The position numbers and the translations under genes were made by a program. A stretch of DNA of 21,023 nt, from positions 1 to 21,023 of the forward strand of contig JAEDIG010000033.1 of NCBI GenBank assembly GCA_016292545.1. The letters are read 5' to 3'. Below, piece after piece: positions 13,458 through 21,023 of the stretch (the first letter of the stretch is position 1; the number at the start of each line of letters is the position of its first letter). Below the pieces are notes generated by a model that saw only the letters and a program-made list of their open reading frames with translations, did not search any database and had not been told where the DNA came from. Origin of the DNA: Bacteroidaceae bacterium (GTDB taxonomy: Bacteria; Bacteroidota; Bacteroidia; Bacteroidales; Bacteroidaceae).

Positions 13458-16400
13458 CTAGCGGGAGGTGGTCACCACCTTGATGCGGCATTGACGAGCG
13501 TCGGGGGAAGAAAGGGTGGCTACGTACTGGCCAGAGGAGAGGACCAGGAGGGAAACGGAAGAAGAACCCTGGGAGAGGTCCAGGACTGTGTGCATGACCA
13601 GCTGGCCCTGGAGGTTGTAGATGCAGAGGGTGGCAGAACCGTGAGCCTCATCGGAAGCCAGCAGGGAGTGACCACGCAAGGTAAGACCCAGTCCGCCATC
13701 GTGGCTCTGCGAATGAGGAACTGCGGCCAGCTGGATGGCCGAAGGATTATCTCCAGGCAGAATGGGGGACACATGGACAGGCTCCGCATAATAGCCGGCA
13801 TGATTGGGGGCTGCAATGGTGGGACGATAGAAAAGGTACACGTTGCGGCTTCCGTCGGGATAGCGGCCCACACTCTGCATACCATCATGCGCACAGTAGG
13901 CCAGCGTGTCGGCCCAGCTATGGTCGGACGACGTGAGCATCACCAGCTGTCCGTCTTCATTGCCCAGTTTGAAAGAGGTGTGGAGCTGCGTCTGCCCATC
14001 CAGTTTGTCGCACCAAACCACACGGAAACCATTGGCAGGAAGAATGGTGGAGAGCGTTTCGGTGGACGATGGGATGCGGTATTTCTGGGGCTGAGAAGCA
14101 TCGTCGCTCAGATACATGCCGGCAAGGTCTATGTCGTGGTCGGTGGGATTGTAGAGTTCTATCCAATCGTTCTTTTTGAAATACTCGTTCACAAAAACGC
14201 TGTTGCCGGCAGAGACTTCGTTAATCAAGACCTGAGGAAGGCCAGGCGTATCATCCGGTTCAAAGCAGGCCTGTAGCCGGTAAGCGGCAGCAGAACGAGG
14301 CATCGACAAGGAGGGACTGGCAGACACGATGTCGCCCGCATTGGCTGTAATCACAGTAGTATTGTCGAGCGTAAGAGTGGCGGCATCGAGCACCTTCCAT
14401 CCCACGAAACGATAGCCCTGAGGAGCTCCGGCCGTCAGCTGGACAGGCGCATACAGCCGGCCGTCGAAATAGCATTCGGGCACCTTCTGCCCGTTGACCT
14501 CGATTACCGCACAAGGGATATTGGCGCTGAGAGAGAGCTTCTGGCGGCTGGAGGCCTGAAGAGCCAGACGACCGTAGCGTTCCAGCGAACCGTAGAGCAC
14601 AGACGGGCGACCACTGAGATTGCCAATCAGGGCATCGGCTGTGGCGCGGGGCGACACATTGCGCCCCTCATATCCACTGGGAATCACCTGCATATCCTCT
14701 ACCTGACGCACATACGACTCTATCAAAGACTTGCAGCGGTCGGGAAGGAACACAGAACCGGCCATCAGGCAGAACGCATCCGTAAAACGCCGGCGGAATG
14801 TATCGTTCTTGAACAGGCCCAGAAAAATAGGGACCAGTTCCACCTCGCGGGTATAATGCTTGACACCCGGCACATCGAACAGTTCACAGAATGTGTACCA
14901 TTGGCGCGACTCGAACACACTGAAAGGCTCAGTGTTGTAGAACGTTAGGTCGAGGTCGAAAAGGATGAAGCGGAACTTACCGTTCTCCGCAACCGGCCGC
15001 CAGCCCTTGCAGTTGTTCTGCGGCCAGTCGATATTGCCCAGATACATCTGCAGCGCCATATAGTTGCAGCACTCGTCGATGTCGAGCAGTTGCTCTATCT
15101 GGCTGTATACCAAAGGATCAGATGCCTGTGCGCTAAGCGTCCGGAGGCGTTTCCAGGCATCACCTGTGCCACACATCTGCACATAGCACGAGTCGCACTC
15201 TATCTCGAAAAGGTCTATCTCATCGTCATCGAGTCCATGATTGGCATACACATTGTGCTTGTTGTTGGGCTCGCGCATGTTGATGGTGCCCATGTAGGTG
15301 CCATTAATGTAATGACAGATGGGCTGATAGTCCTGCAAATCCACATCCACCCCACTCGTGCGGACAATGCTCTGAAGGGCTGCGTCCTGGATGCGGCACA
15401 GATAGTCGTTGCCGCCGCATCTTATCTGCAAGGCTTTGTGCTTGAGGTAGGGGCGGTCGGAGAAGAACTGATAATTGAGGAAATTGCGTCCTTCGTATAC
15501 CTTGGACGCCTTCAGTTTGAAACTCATGGGCGTGAACCCCTTGCTATGGCCACCACACCGGCTCAGGTCAGCCTCGATATTGATAAGTTCGGACCCGCTC
15601 ACGGGGTCGAACAGTTCGAAGTTGACCGGACGGTCCCAGTCCATATTCCAGTTGCAATACTCGCTGGTTCCCTTTCCCCTGCGCCCGTTGGCACCCTTCA
15701 CAAACACACCCGTCATGCTGCCGTAGAGATGGTCAGGATCCGTCACCAACGACAGGACGGGCAAAGTGAACTGCTTGTCGCGCTTGATATAGGAGCGCGT
15801 GACAACCGGGCTGGACAAATAGCCCGGACGGAAGAGTGCAAAGCGGAACACACGCGTGCGTGCCACGGCAAACGAATCCATCGTAGCCGTATAGCCATTG
15901 GTGAGGGTGGGTGTGGAACCATCGGTGGTGTAACGAAGTGTGCACCCTTCCGGCACCTCCACACCAATCTTGAAGCTGCGGGTGAAAATCTGGCTAGGAT
16001 GGCTTACGACAGGTTCCGGCAAGCGCTGGGTGCAACAGGTGACCGTGTCATTGGATGTGCCCGGAGTGGGGCTGGCAGCAAGACCCCATGACGCGCCACC
16101 ATCAGGCTGGCACACATAGCTGCTTCGCGGCACGGCAGGCGGATAGTCCACAGAGTGAATCACACGGCCCACTGCCGTACTCAGGCACACGGTGCCACCC
16201 TCCGCATCCAGCTTCATGTTGAGCTGCGCAGGAGCGAACACACCATCATAATGGTCGAACCACAAAACGGCATAGCCCTTGGCCGGCACGGGAGTGCTGC
16301 TGGCAATACGCACCTTCTTGGGATGAAGAGGGTCGTCGCTCACCCACAGGTTCTGCAAATTGAGTTGCTTGATGGTGGGATTATATATCTCTATCCAGCC

Positions 16401-16559
16401 GCCATAGTTCCAGCTCGGGTCATAAAAACAGTCCACATTGGCGGCCATCACCTCATTTATCCTAAGTGCAGAAACCGTTTGTGCACGCAAAGCAGATGGC
16501 ATGGTGCACAGGAAGGCACACAGCAGAAAAGAAGGTCTGGCCAACATAATGGTTCTCAT
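13458..16559 (-). CDS. Secreted CotH-kinase-family protein with two lamin-tail domains
   Basis: A 1033-residue exported protein. In order: signal peptide (1-26, ALRA-Q), lamin-tail domain (about 32-140), chitobiase-like C-terminal/Fn3-like domain with YTTDGSTP (183-257), CotH domain (about 264-660, including INMREPNNKHN and the family's aspartate motif FILFDLDLTF at 531-540), a beta-rich linker with a GYRFVGW repeat (about 670-768), second lamin-tail domain (778-905) and a C-terminal beta-domain (about 955-1033) with YNLQGQLV and SSGQYVATL resembling T9SS type A sorting domains. CotH proteins of Bacillus are atypical protein kinases; kinase activity here is inferred. Its ATG overlaps the TGA of the upstream GDPD gene by one base, so translation is probably coupled. 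It is the last gene of a three-gene operon and convergent with the ATPase. Confidence 0.9.
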   Translation of the reverse strand: MRTIMLARPSFLLCAFLCTMPSALRAQTVSALRINEVMAANVDCFYDPSWNYGGWIEIYNPTIKQLNLQNLWVSDDPLHPKKVRIASSTPVPAKGYAVLWFDHYDGVFAPAQLNMKLDAEGGTVCLSTAVGRVIHSVDYPPAVPRSSYVCQPDGGASWGLAASPTPGTSNDTVTCCTQRLPEPVVSHPSQIFTRSFKIGVEVPEGCTLRYTTDGSTPTLTNGYTATMDSFAVARTRVFRFALFRPGYLSSPVVTRSYIKRDKQFTLPVLSLVTDPDHLYGSMTGVFVKGANGRRGKGTSEYCNWNMDWDRPVNFELFDPVSGSELINIEADLSRCGGHSKGFTPMSFKLKASKVYEGRNFLNYQFFSDRPYLKHKALQIRCGGNDYLCRIQDAALQSIVRTSGVDVDLQDYQPICHYINGTYMGTINMREPNNKHNVYANHGLDDDEIDLFEIECDSCYVQMCGTGDAWKRLRTLSAQASDPLVYSQIEQLLDIDECCNYMALQMYLGNIDWPQNNCKGWRPVAENGKFRFILFDLDLTFYNTEPFSVFESRQWYTFCELFDVPGVKHYTREVELVPIFLGLFKNDTFRRRFTDAFCLMAGSVFLPDRCKSLIESYVRQVEDMQVIPSGYEGRNVSPRATADALIGNLSGRPSVLYGSLERYGRLALQASSRQKLSLSANIPCAVIEVNGQKVPECYFDGRLYAPVQLTAGAPQGYRFVGWKVLDAATLTLDNTTVITANAGDIVSASPSLSMPRSAAAYRLQACFEPDDTPGLPQVLINEVSAGNSVFVNEYFKKNDWIELYNPTDHDIDLAGMYLSDDASQPQKYRIPSSTETLSTILPANGFRVVWCDKLDGQTQLHTSFKLGNEDGQLVMLTSSDHSWADTLAYCAHDGMQSVGRYPDGSRNVYLFYRPTIAAPNHAGYYAEPVHVSPILPGDNPSAIQLAAVPHSQSHDGGLGLTLRGHSLLASDEAHGSATLCIYNLQGQLVMHTVLDLSQGSSSVSLLVLSSGQYVATLSSPDARQCRIKVVTTSR

Positions 16560-19216
16560 CAGCGATTCAGGTCAAAATACTTCTTTATCAGCAGGCCATC
16601 CGTGGGAGCGTCGGAGGTGATGTAGTCAGCACCCCTGCTCATGACATCCACCATACCTGCATAGTCGCTCACAGTCCATACATTGACGGTAAGGCCCAGG
16701 TCATGGGCCTGCTGATACCACTCAGGATGCGCACCCATGACGGAAGAGCTATAGTCGAGCCCCGTATAACCCTGCGTCTTGAGCGCACTAGGGGTGTAGT
16801 CACCGTTCAGATAGGCCACCTTCGCATCCGGGTCCTGAGCAATGATATACCTACAGGCCACACCGCTGAACGAGATGTACTCCACCTTGTCCTTCACCCC
16901 ATATTCGGCCACCTTCTGGAGGACATATTTGGCTGCATTGCGGTTGCGGAGGTCGGTGGAATGCTTCTTTATCTCAATGATGAGCTTGGTGGGGCTGTCG
17001 CTGTCCTTCAACAGCTGCAGCAGGTCATCGAGGCGAGGCATCTTTTCTCCATTAGAGAGCGTCAGGTTCTGGCAGTTGGCATACTTGGAGTCCTGGATGG
17101 TGACCCCGCCAAAACTGGCATCGTGGTTGACCATAATCTGGTTGTCGGTGGTGAGCCACACATCCGTTTCCGAACCATAGGCGCGAATGGCCTGGGCTGC
17201 CTGTAGGGAGGCACGGGAATTCTGGCAGGCTCCCTGTGCCTTCCAATACCCACGATGGGCAATAATCTCGGACGAGGCAGGAAGGGCATCGACAAGCGTG
17301 AACGACACAGAACCCAGTTTCTGGGTGAGGCCCTCACGCAACAGCGACAACGCATAGCGATCGGTGGCCAAGCCCTCGGGCAGCACCACAGTGGCCCCGT
17401 CGTCGGCAAGCACGAGAGGAGCAGAAAGTATGGCACCCGAAGTGGCGGCCGTGAGCTGAATCACATCACCCTGGACAAAGCCTGTGCCCAAGATGGGATA
17501 CACGGCACCCGCCTTGGCCGGTACAGCCTGAGGATAAGCCACATCGGTGACCATCTTGCCCGATTTCACTACCTGCGGACGGGAATGGAGCCACATCTGC
17601 TGTATCTGCCCGGCAGAGAACGGGTCGCTATAGATACGGAACATGGCAATGTCGCCAGGAATCTGCTGGTTGCAACCGCCGTCGCCCGAAGGGTCACCGA
17701 AGATGGCAAAGAAATGGTTCTTGGGGTCGCTTCCGGGCTTGGTGAGCCCACCGGGTGCATCAGCCGTAGCCCTCAGTTCACCATTCACGTACAGATGGAC
17801 CTTGGCCGCATCGCGGTCGTAGACGCCCACCATGTGGTAGTATTCTCCCCCACTCCAGCTGGCATACTTGGTCCAGCGGTAGGCGGTGCCCGTGTGAGGA
17901 AGATAGGCCAGCTGGCCATCGCCAGACACCATGAAGCCACCAGGGCCACCGCCCTGATGAGAAGAGATCCATTTGGCCTCAGTGCCCACCACAATCTCCG
18001 GGGTCATCACCACGGCCTCCATTGTATAGCCGTCGGCCATCTGCTGCCAGAAGGCATCATCTCCTGCATAGCTCACACGATAGTGGCCCTTTCCACTGTC
18101 GTTCCACGATGCATCGGAGTGTGCCACATAGCGTCCGAACTGGGGAAGCCAATAGGTGTAGAGCGTGCTGTTGGGATAGCAGTCCACCGCGCGATGGGCA
18201 GGCGACACATCCGTGGCCGTGCCGTCGGCATTGAACACCACATCAAGCAAGTCGGCCACAGGTGCCGACACAGGACTGGCCGCATTGCTGAGCACACGTG
18301 CCTCATAGGCGTTGAGAGGCGTGTCGTAGATGCGGAATGTCACCACATCGCCCGGTATCTGCTGCTGGCACCCGCCATTCTGCGGGTCGCCGAAGATGGC
18401 AAAGAAATGGTTCTTGGAGTCGCTAGTGGGCTTGGTAAGTTCGCCAGGCGCATCGGCCACGGAACGCAATTCACCGTCGACATACAGACTGGCTTTGCCT
18501 GCTTCACGGTCATAGACACCCACCACATGGTAATACACACCAGCCTCCCACTCGGCTTTTGTCCAACGGTAGCCGCCCGTATGGGGCAGGAAGGACAGCT
18601 GGCCGTCGCCCGAAACCATGATGGCACCAGGACCGCCACTCTGGTGCGAACCAATCCATTTGGCTTCCGCATTCTGTTTCTGGGGCGACATCACGATGGC
18701 CTCCATCGTGTAGCCGTCGGCCAGTTTCTGCCAGAAAGCATCGTTGCCGGCATAGCTGATGCGGTAGTGCCCCTTGTCCTTGTCGTTCCATTCACAGGTG
18801 GAACGGGCCACATAGCGTCCGTAGGTGGTGTTCCAATAGGTGGAAAGTGTTTCATCGGGATAGTGTTCCACTTTCATCTGGCTGGCAGACACATCAGTGG
18901 CCGTTCCGTCGGCATTGAACACCACATCCAGAATCTGGTCGGTGCGCATGGCCGGTGTGCGGAACGAAAGACTGTCCACATCGTTCATGGCCGCCTCGTA
19001 GAGCGTGGAGCATGTCTTGTCCAGGATTGCAAGGCGCGAATGGTCATCGGCAATCTGCACGTCGTCCACGCCCGTCACTTCCTGGGAATAGACAATCCGT
19101 CCGCCCTTGTACACATATATCATTTCGCCACTGGCCGCAGCCGGCATTCCGCTCCCTAATATTAATAAGGTAAGGAGCATCCAATTTCTGAGGATATGAA
19201 TTCTTTTCATTGTCAT
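16559..19216 (-). CDS. Secreted glycerophosphodiester phosphodiesterase with tandem LamG-like domains
   Basis: An 885-residue exported protein. In order: signal peptide (about 3-29), short N-terminal module IYVY...DVDSLSF (33-85), two LamG/concanavalin-like domains that are obvious tandem copies (96-311 and 324-541), a beta-sandwich of TIG/IPT type (about 552-642), and a GDPD domain (650-882). Catalytic GDPD residues are visible: HRG with H654 and R655, E683 and D685 in SETDVWLTTD, H698 in NHD, and E748 in IIEIK. The enzyme would hydrolyse glycerophosphodiesters, perhaps from phospholipid or teichoic-acid head groups; the substrate is inferred. No sorting-like domain follows GDPD, unlike both operon neighbours. 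An alternative start at the third codon (19210) gives an equally good signal peptide. It starts two bases after the preceding stop codon ends. Confidence 0.92.
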   Translation of the reverse strand: MTMKRIHILRNWMLLTLLILGSGMPAAASGEMIYVYKGGRIVYSQEVTGVDDVQIADDHSRLAILDKTCSTLYEAAMNDVDSLSFRTPAMRTDQILDVVFNADGTATDVSASQMKVEHYPDETLSTYWNTTYGRYVARSTCEWNDKDKGHYRISYAGNDAFWQKLADGYTMEAIVMSPQKQNAEAKWIGSHQSGGPGAIMVSGDGQLSFLPHTGGYRWTKAEWEAGVYYHVVGVYDREAGKASLYVDGELRSVADAPGELTKPTSDSKNHFFAIFGDPQNGGCQQQIPGDVVTFRIYDTPLNAYEARVLSNAASPVSAPVADLLDVVFNADGTATDVSPAHRAVDCYPNSTLYTYWLPQFGRYVAHSDASWNDSGKGHYRVSYAGDDAFWQQMADGYTMEAVVMTPEIVVGTEAKWISSHQGGGPGGFMVSGDGQLAYLPHTGTAYRWTKYASWSGGEYYHMVGVYDRDAAKVHLYVNGELRATADAPGGLTKPGSDPKNHFFAIFGDPSGDGGCNQQIPGDIAMFRIYSDPFSAGQIQQMWLHSRPQVVKSGKMVTDVAYPQAVPAKAGAVYPILGTGFVQGDVIQLTAATSGAILSAPLVLADDGATVVLPEGLATDRYALSLLREGLTQKLGSVSFTLVDALPASSEIIAHRGYWKAQGACQNSRASLQAAQAIRAYGSETDVWLTTDNQIMVNHDASFGGVTIQDSKYANCQNLTLSNGEKMPRLDDLLQLLKDSDSPTKLIIEIKKHSTDLRNRNAAKYVLQKVAEYGVKDKVEYISFSGVACRYIIAQDPDAKVAYLNGDYTPSALKTQGYTGLDYSSSVMGAHPEWYQQAHDLGLTVNVWTVSDYAGMVDVMSRGADYITSDAPTDGLLIKKYFDLNR
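17594..18931 (-). repeat. Internal tandem duplication encoding two LamG-like domains
   Basis: Copy one is encoded by 18284-18931 and copy two by 17594-18247. Both begin LDVVFNADGTATDVS and share runs such as KNHFFAIFGDP, QQIPGD, DGYTMEA and GHYR-SYAG-DAFWQ. Long identical runs at protein level indicate an in-gene duplication that is fairly recent or kept similar. Confidence 0.85.
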
Positions 19217-19217
19217 G

Positions 19218-19700
19218 TCATTTTTTGGTTATCTTTTGTGTGAACACCCCATTGGCCGTGAACACCTTTACCACATACACACCCTGGGGCATCTGGTGCG
19301 TGGGGCATACGACCGTATTTCCACCTGCACTATAGGAAGCCACCTGCTGGCCACTCACCGAGAACAAGGCCACCCGCTGCACGTCATCCGACGCTGAAAC
19401 ATGAAGCGCATCGCCCCAACTGGACACACGCACGCCCGCAGAAGAGTTCATCGCATGAACACCCGTTCCTTCTGCCTCATAAAAACGGAAATGGGCCACT
19501 TTCCCCCATGCCACAGCCTCACTGCTTCCATCGGCCAGGCACATACGCAAGCCGCCCTCTTCCGGCACGATGGCCTTCACATCCTTGATAGTCCGGGTAG
19601 GCTTCAACGCCACGGAAGAATAAACATAGATATCTGCCGCATTCAACGAACATGGCAGAAGGGCCAACGCCAAAGCCCGGATGAGTTGTCTTCTTTTCAT
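19218..19700 (-). CDS. Small exported protein with T9SS-like C-terminal domain
   Basis: A 160-residue protein and first gene of the operon. It has a signal peptide (about 1-21, ending SLNA), a short module DIYVY...VAHFRF (23-73) also found at the N-terminus of the GDPD protein, and a C-terminal domain (about 88-160) with VALFSVSGQQV, MPQGVYVVKVF and a final TQKITKK, the pattern of T9SS type A sorting domains. There is no room for an enzymatic cargo domain. It may be a surface adaptor or a minimal secreted protein; the function is unknown. It is translated from a Bacteroidota promoter about 40 bases upstream, and the GDPD gene begins one base past its stop. Confidence 0.75.
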   Translation of the reverse strand: MKRRQLIRALALALLPCSLNAADIYVYSSVALKPTRTIKDVKAIVPEEGGLRMCLADGSSEAVAWGKVAHFRFYEAEGTGVHAMNSSAGVRVSSWGDALHVSASDDVQRVALFSVSGQQVASYSAGGNTVVCPTHQMPQGVYVVKVFTANGVFTQKITKK

Positions 19701-19739
19701 TTGTGGTTATATTTTTTTTGTTTTTACACATTCTGCCTG

Positions 19740-19747
19740 CAAATTTA
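19740..19747 (-). promoter_or_regulatory. -7 promoter element of the CotH/GDPD operon
   Basis: On the minus strand this reads TAAATTTG, a match to TAnnTTTG, giving an expected leader of about 30 bases before the ATG at 19700. No clear -33 TTG is seen at the expected distance. Confidence 0.55.
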
Positions 19748-19811
19748 CGATTTTTTTTCATAGAATACGGAAAATATCGGACTTTTTTTAGGCCAACTCG
19801 CCCGAAAGTCC

Positions 19812-19819
19812 TAACTTTG
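19812..19819 (+). promoter_or_regulatory. -7 promoter element of the resB-like gene
   Basis: TAACTTTG matches TAnnTTTG, 19 bases before the ATG at 19839. It is divergent from the promoter at 19740-19747, with about 64 AT-rich bases between the two. Confidence 0.55.
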
Positions 19820-19838
19820 CGACTCACATCACAAGTGT

Positions 19839-20711
19839 ATGGCTAAAATCATTTTCCCCAGAGCCATTCCGTGGCTCATGCTGATGCTTACTGCATGCTT
19901 TCAATGGATTGCAGGCGATTTCCCGATTGGATGGTTCAGGTTTCCACTCAATGGCATGTTGCTGGCATTGTGGCTGGTCCTTGTGTGGAAGGGCCATCGC
20001 TACCACCCAAGCCATCCCCTTGTCCGCTATTTCCGCTCGACACAAGCCACCACCCATTCGCTCTGCATGATGCTTCTGCTCATCACCGTCATGGGGCTGA
20101 CCACCCAGGAGACAGTCCCTTCGGACGAACGATTCTCACTGGGCATCCACCATCTTCCCAGCACCTGGATGTTTGCCTATGCCTGCCTGCATCTGCTCAC
20201 GGCCCTCACGTCCGGGTTTCTTCAGGGATGGGCACGCCGCAAGACACACCGTTGGCGTTTTGCGCTGGTGCACGGAGGGCTGTGTCTCACCCTGTATGCC
20301 ATGTTCTGGGGAAGTGCCGACAACCGCACCCTCATGGCCATTGCCCACAAAGACCATCCTTCGCATGAAGCTGTGACAGCCAACGGGAAAGTGGTGCATC
20401 CCGACTATGACTTCCAGCTCAACCAAATGGAAATAACCACCTATCCCAACGGCATGCCACAATCCATCGAAGCCTCGCTGACCATCGACGAAAAGCCCGC
20501 AGCGTTGCGCGTAGGGAGACCCTACCCCGTGAGATGGGACGAAGATGTATATCTGCACAGCTACGACAAGCCCCGTGGCAGCAACAGCAGCTATGCCGTG
20601 CTGCAACTGGTGAAACAGCCCTGGAAGCACCTGATGCTGCTGGGCATGGTGGCGATGATGGGCGGTGGCCTGCTGCTGTTTGTCCAAGGCACGGAAAGGA
20701 GGCGCACATGA
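19839..20711 (+). CDS. ResB-like cytochrome c biogenesis protein
   Basis: A 290-residue membrane protein resembling the short ResB/Ccs1-like proteins that pair with CcsA in Bacteroidales. Hydrophobic segments lie at about 8-24, 35-50, 74-88, 108-130, 141-158 and 264-283, with a large soluble domain (about 159-262) between the last two, as in ResB. In system II cytochrome c maturation, ResB and CcsA carry haem across the membrane and attach it to apocytochrome c. The assignment rests on topology, the adjacent CcsA-like gene and family resemblance; no haem-ligand His is assigned with certainty. Its TGA overlaps the next ATG (ATGA), so translation is coupled. It has its own promoter, so any cytochrome gene it serves is not directly upstream here. 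Confidence 0.8.
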   Translation: MAKIIFPRAIPWLMLMLTACFQWIAGDFPIGWFRFPLNGMLLALWLVLVWKGHRYHPSHPLVRYFRSTQATTHSLCMMLLLITVMGLTTQETVPSDERFSLGIHHLPSTWMFAYACLHLLTALTSGFLQGWARRKTHRWRFALVHGGLCLTLYAMFWGSADNRTLMAIAHKDHPSHEAVTANGKVVHPDYDFQLNQMEITTYPNGMPQSIEASLTIDEKPAALRVGRPYPVRWDEDVYLHSYDKPRGSNSSYAVLQLVKQPWKHLMLLGMVAMMGGGLLLFVQGTERRRT

Positions 20712-21023
20712 TGGGATGGGATGCCTTCATCTTCTTTGCTGTGCCAGCGCTATGTTGCTGGCTGGCCAGCGCGACAGCAGCCCTGAAAGGATGCCGCAAG
20801 ACAGCGATATGGATGGGAGCCATCGGCTGCACGGTGTTTGCAGCCTTCATTATTGGACTATGGATGTTGCTGCAACGGCCGCCGATGCGCACCATGGGCG
20901 AAACGCGCCTCTGGTATTCGCTGTTCACCCTATTGTCCGGGTTGGCCACCTATCGGCAGAGAGGCTACAACTGGATTCTGCTGTTCTCCACCGTTGTGGC
21001 AGGCGTGTTTGTCTTCATCAACC
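20708..21023 (+). CDS. CcsA-like cytochrome c assembly protein, 3'-truncated
   Basis: The first 105 codons of a polytopic membrane protein that runs off the window. It starts MMGWDAFIFF, has hydrophobic segments at about residues 5-25, 37-56, 75-84 and 89-104, and carries RPPMRTMGETRLWYS (about 59-73), a segment characteristic of CcsA-type proteins of Bacteroidales from memory. The WWG haem-handling motif that would confirm the family lies further downstream and is not visible. It overlaps the ResB-like gene by four bases. The second ATG (20711) is an equally possible start. Confidence 0.82.
   Translation, partial: MMGWDAFIFFAVPALCCWLASATAALKGCRKTAIWMGAIGCTVFAAFIIGLWMLLQRPPMRTMGETRLWYSLFTLLSGLATYRQRGYNWILLFSTVVAGVFVFIN

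Noticed and set aside
17255..19159. Plus-strand open frame of 634 codons opposite the GDPD gene
   Set aside because: It lies antisense to clear LamG and GDPD domains; its His/Gly/Arg-rich repetitive composition is a mirror of the real coding strand, including the duplicated domains.

Overview
The window looks like a chromosomal segment of a Bacteroidales bacterium, most likely in or near Prevotellaceae. The evidence is the recurring Bacteroidota -7 promoter motif TAnnTTTG, the absence of clear Shine-Dalgarno sites at most starts, an N-succinylornithine-type carbamoyltransferase, a TonB-receptor/PnuT/thiamine pyrophosphokinase operon, a bacterial DPP III, a ResB/CcsA pair, and secreted proteins with type IX secretion (T9SS)-like C-terminal domains. 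Genus is an inference. No rRNA, tRNA, CRISPR array or transposase was seen.

Layout, left to right. (1) Bases 3-878 hold the 3' part of argF' (arginine synthesis), followed by two candidate terminators. (2) Bases 1121-4810 form a thiamine uptake operon: promoter, TPP riboswitch, TonB-dependent receptor, PnuT-type inner-membrane transporter and thiamine pyrophosphokinase. Together these would carry thiamine across both membranes and trap it as TPP, which shuts the riboswitch. (3) recQ lies convergently on the minus strand, one base from the end of the thiamine operon, and shares a divergent promoter region with a small AraC-type regulator. (4) On the plus strand follow the AraC-type gene, a DPP III-like metallopeptidase and an AlkD-like HEAT-repeat protein, then a divergent Fur-family gene one base from purA, ending in a strong hairpin.

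(5) Bases 11722-13424 are an AT-rich accessory island. It contains 13-bp palindromes at an exact 23-bp period, a possible 41-residue ORF, a second 23-bp direct tandem repeat, a promoter, and two nested TGCACC/GGTGCA palindromes in the leader of a DUF4143-type AAA ATPase gene. This is the least ordinary part of the window.

(6) On the minus strand, 19700 down to 13458 is a tightly packed three-gene operon of exported proteins: a tiny protein with a sorting-like domain, a GDPD phosphodiesterase behind two tandem LamG-like domains, and a CotH-kinase-family protein with two lamin-tail domains and a sorting-like C-terminus. The first two share a short N-terminal module. (7) At the right edge a divergent promoter drives a ResB-like and a CcsA-like cytochrome c maturation pair; the latter runs off the window.

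The strongest candidates for something undescribed are the repeat-rich ATPase island and the CotH/GDPD secreted operon. The divergent Fur protein with a near-leaderless promoter and the Ser-type specificity residue in ArgF' are smaller points of interest.
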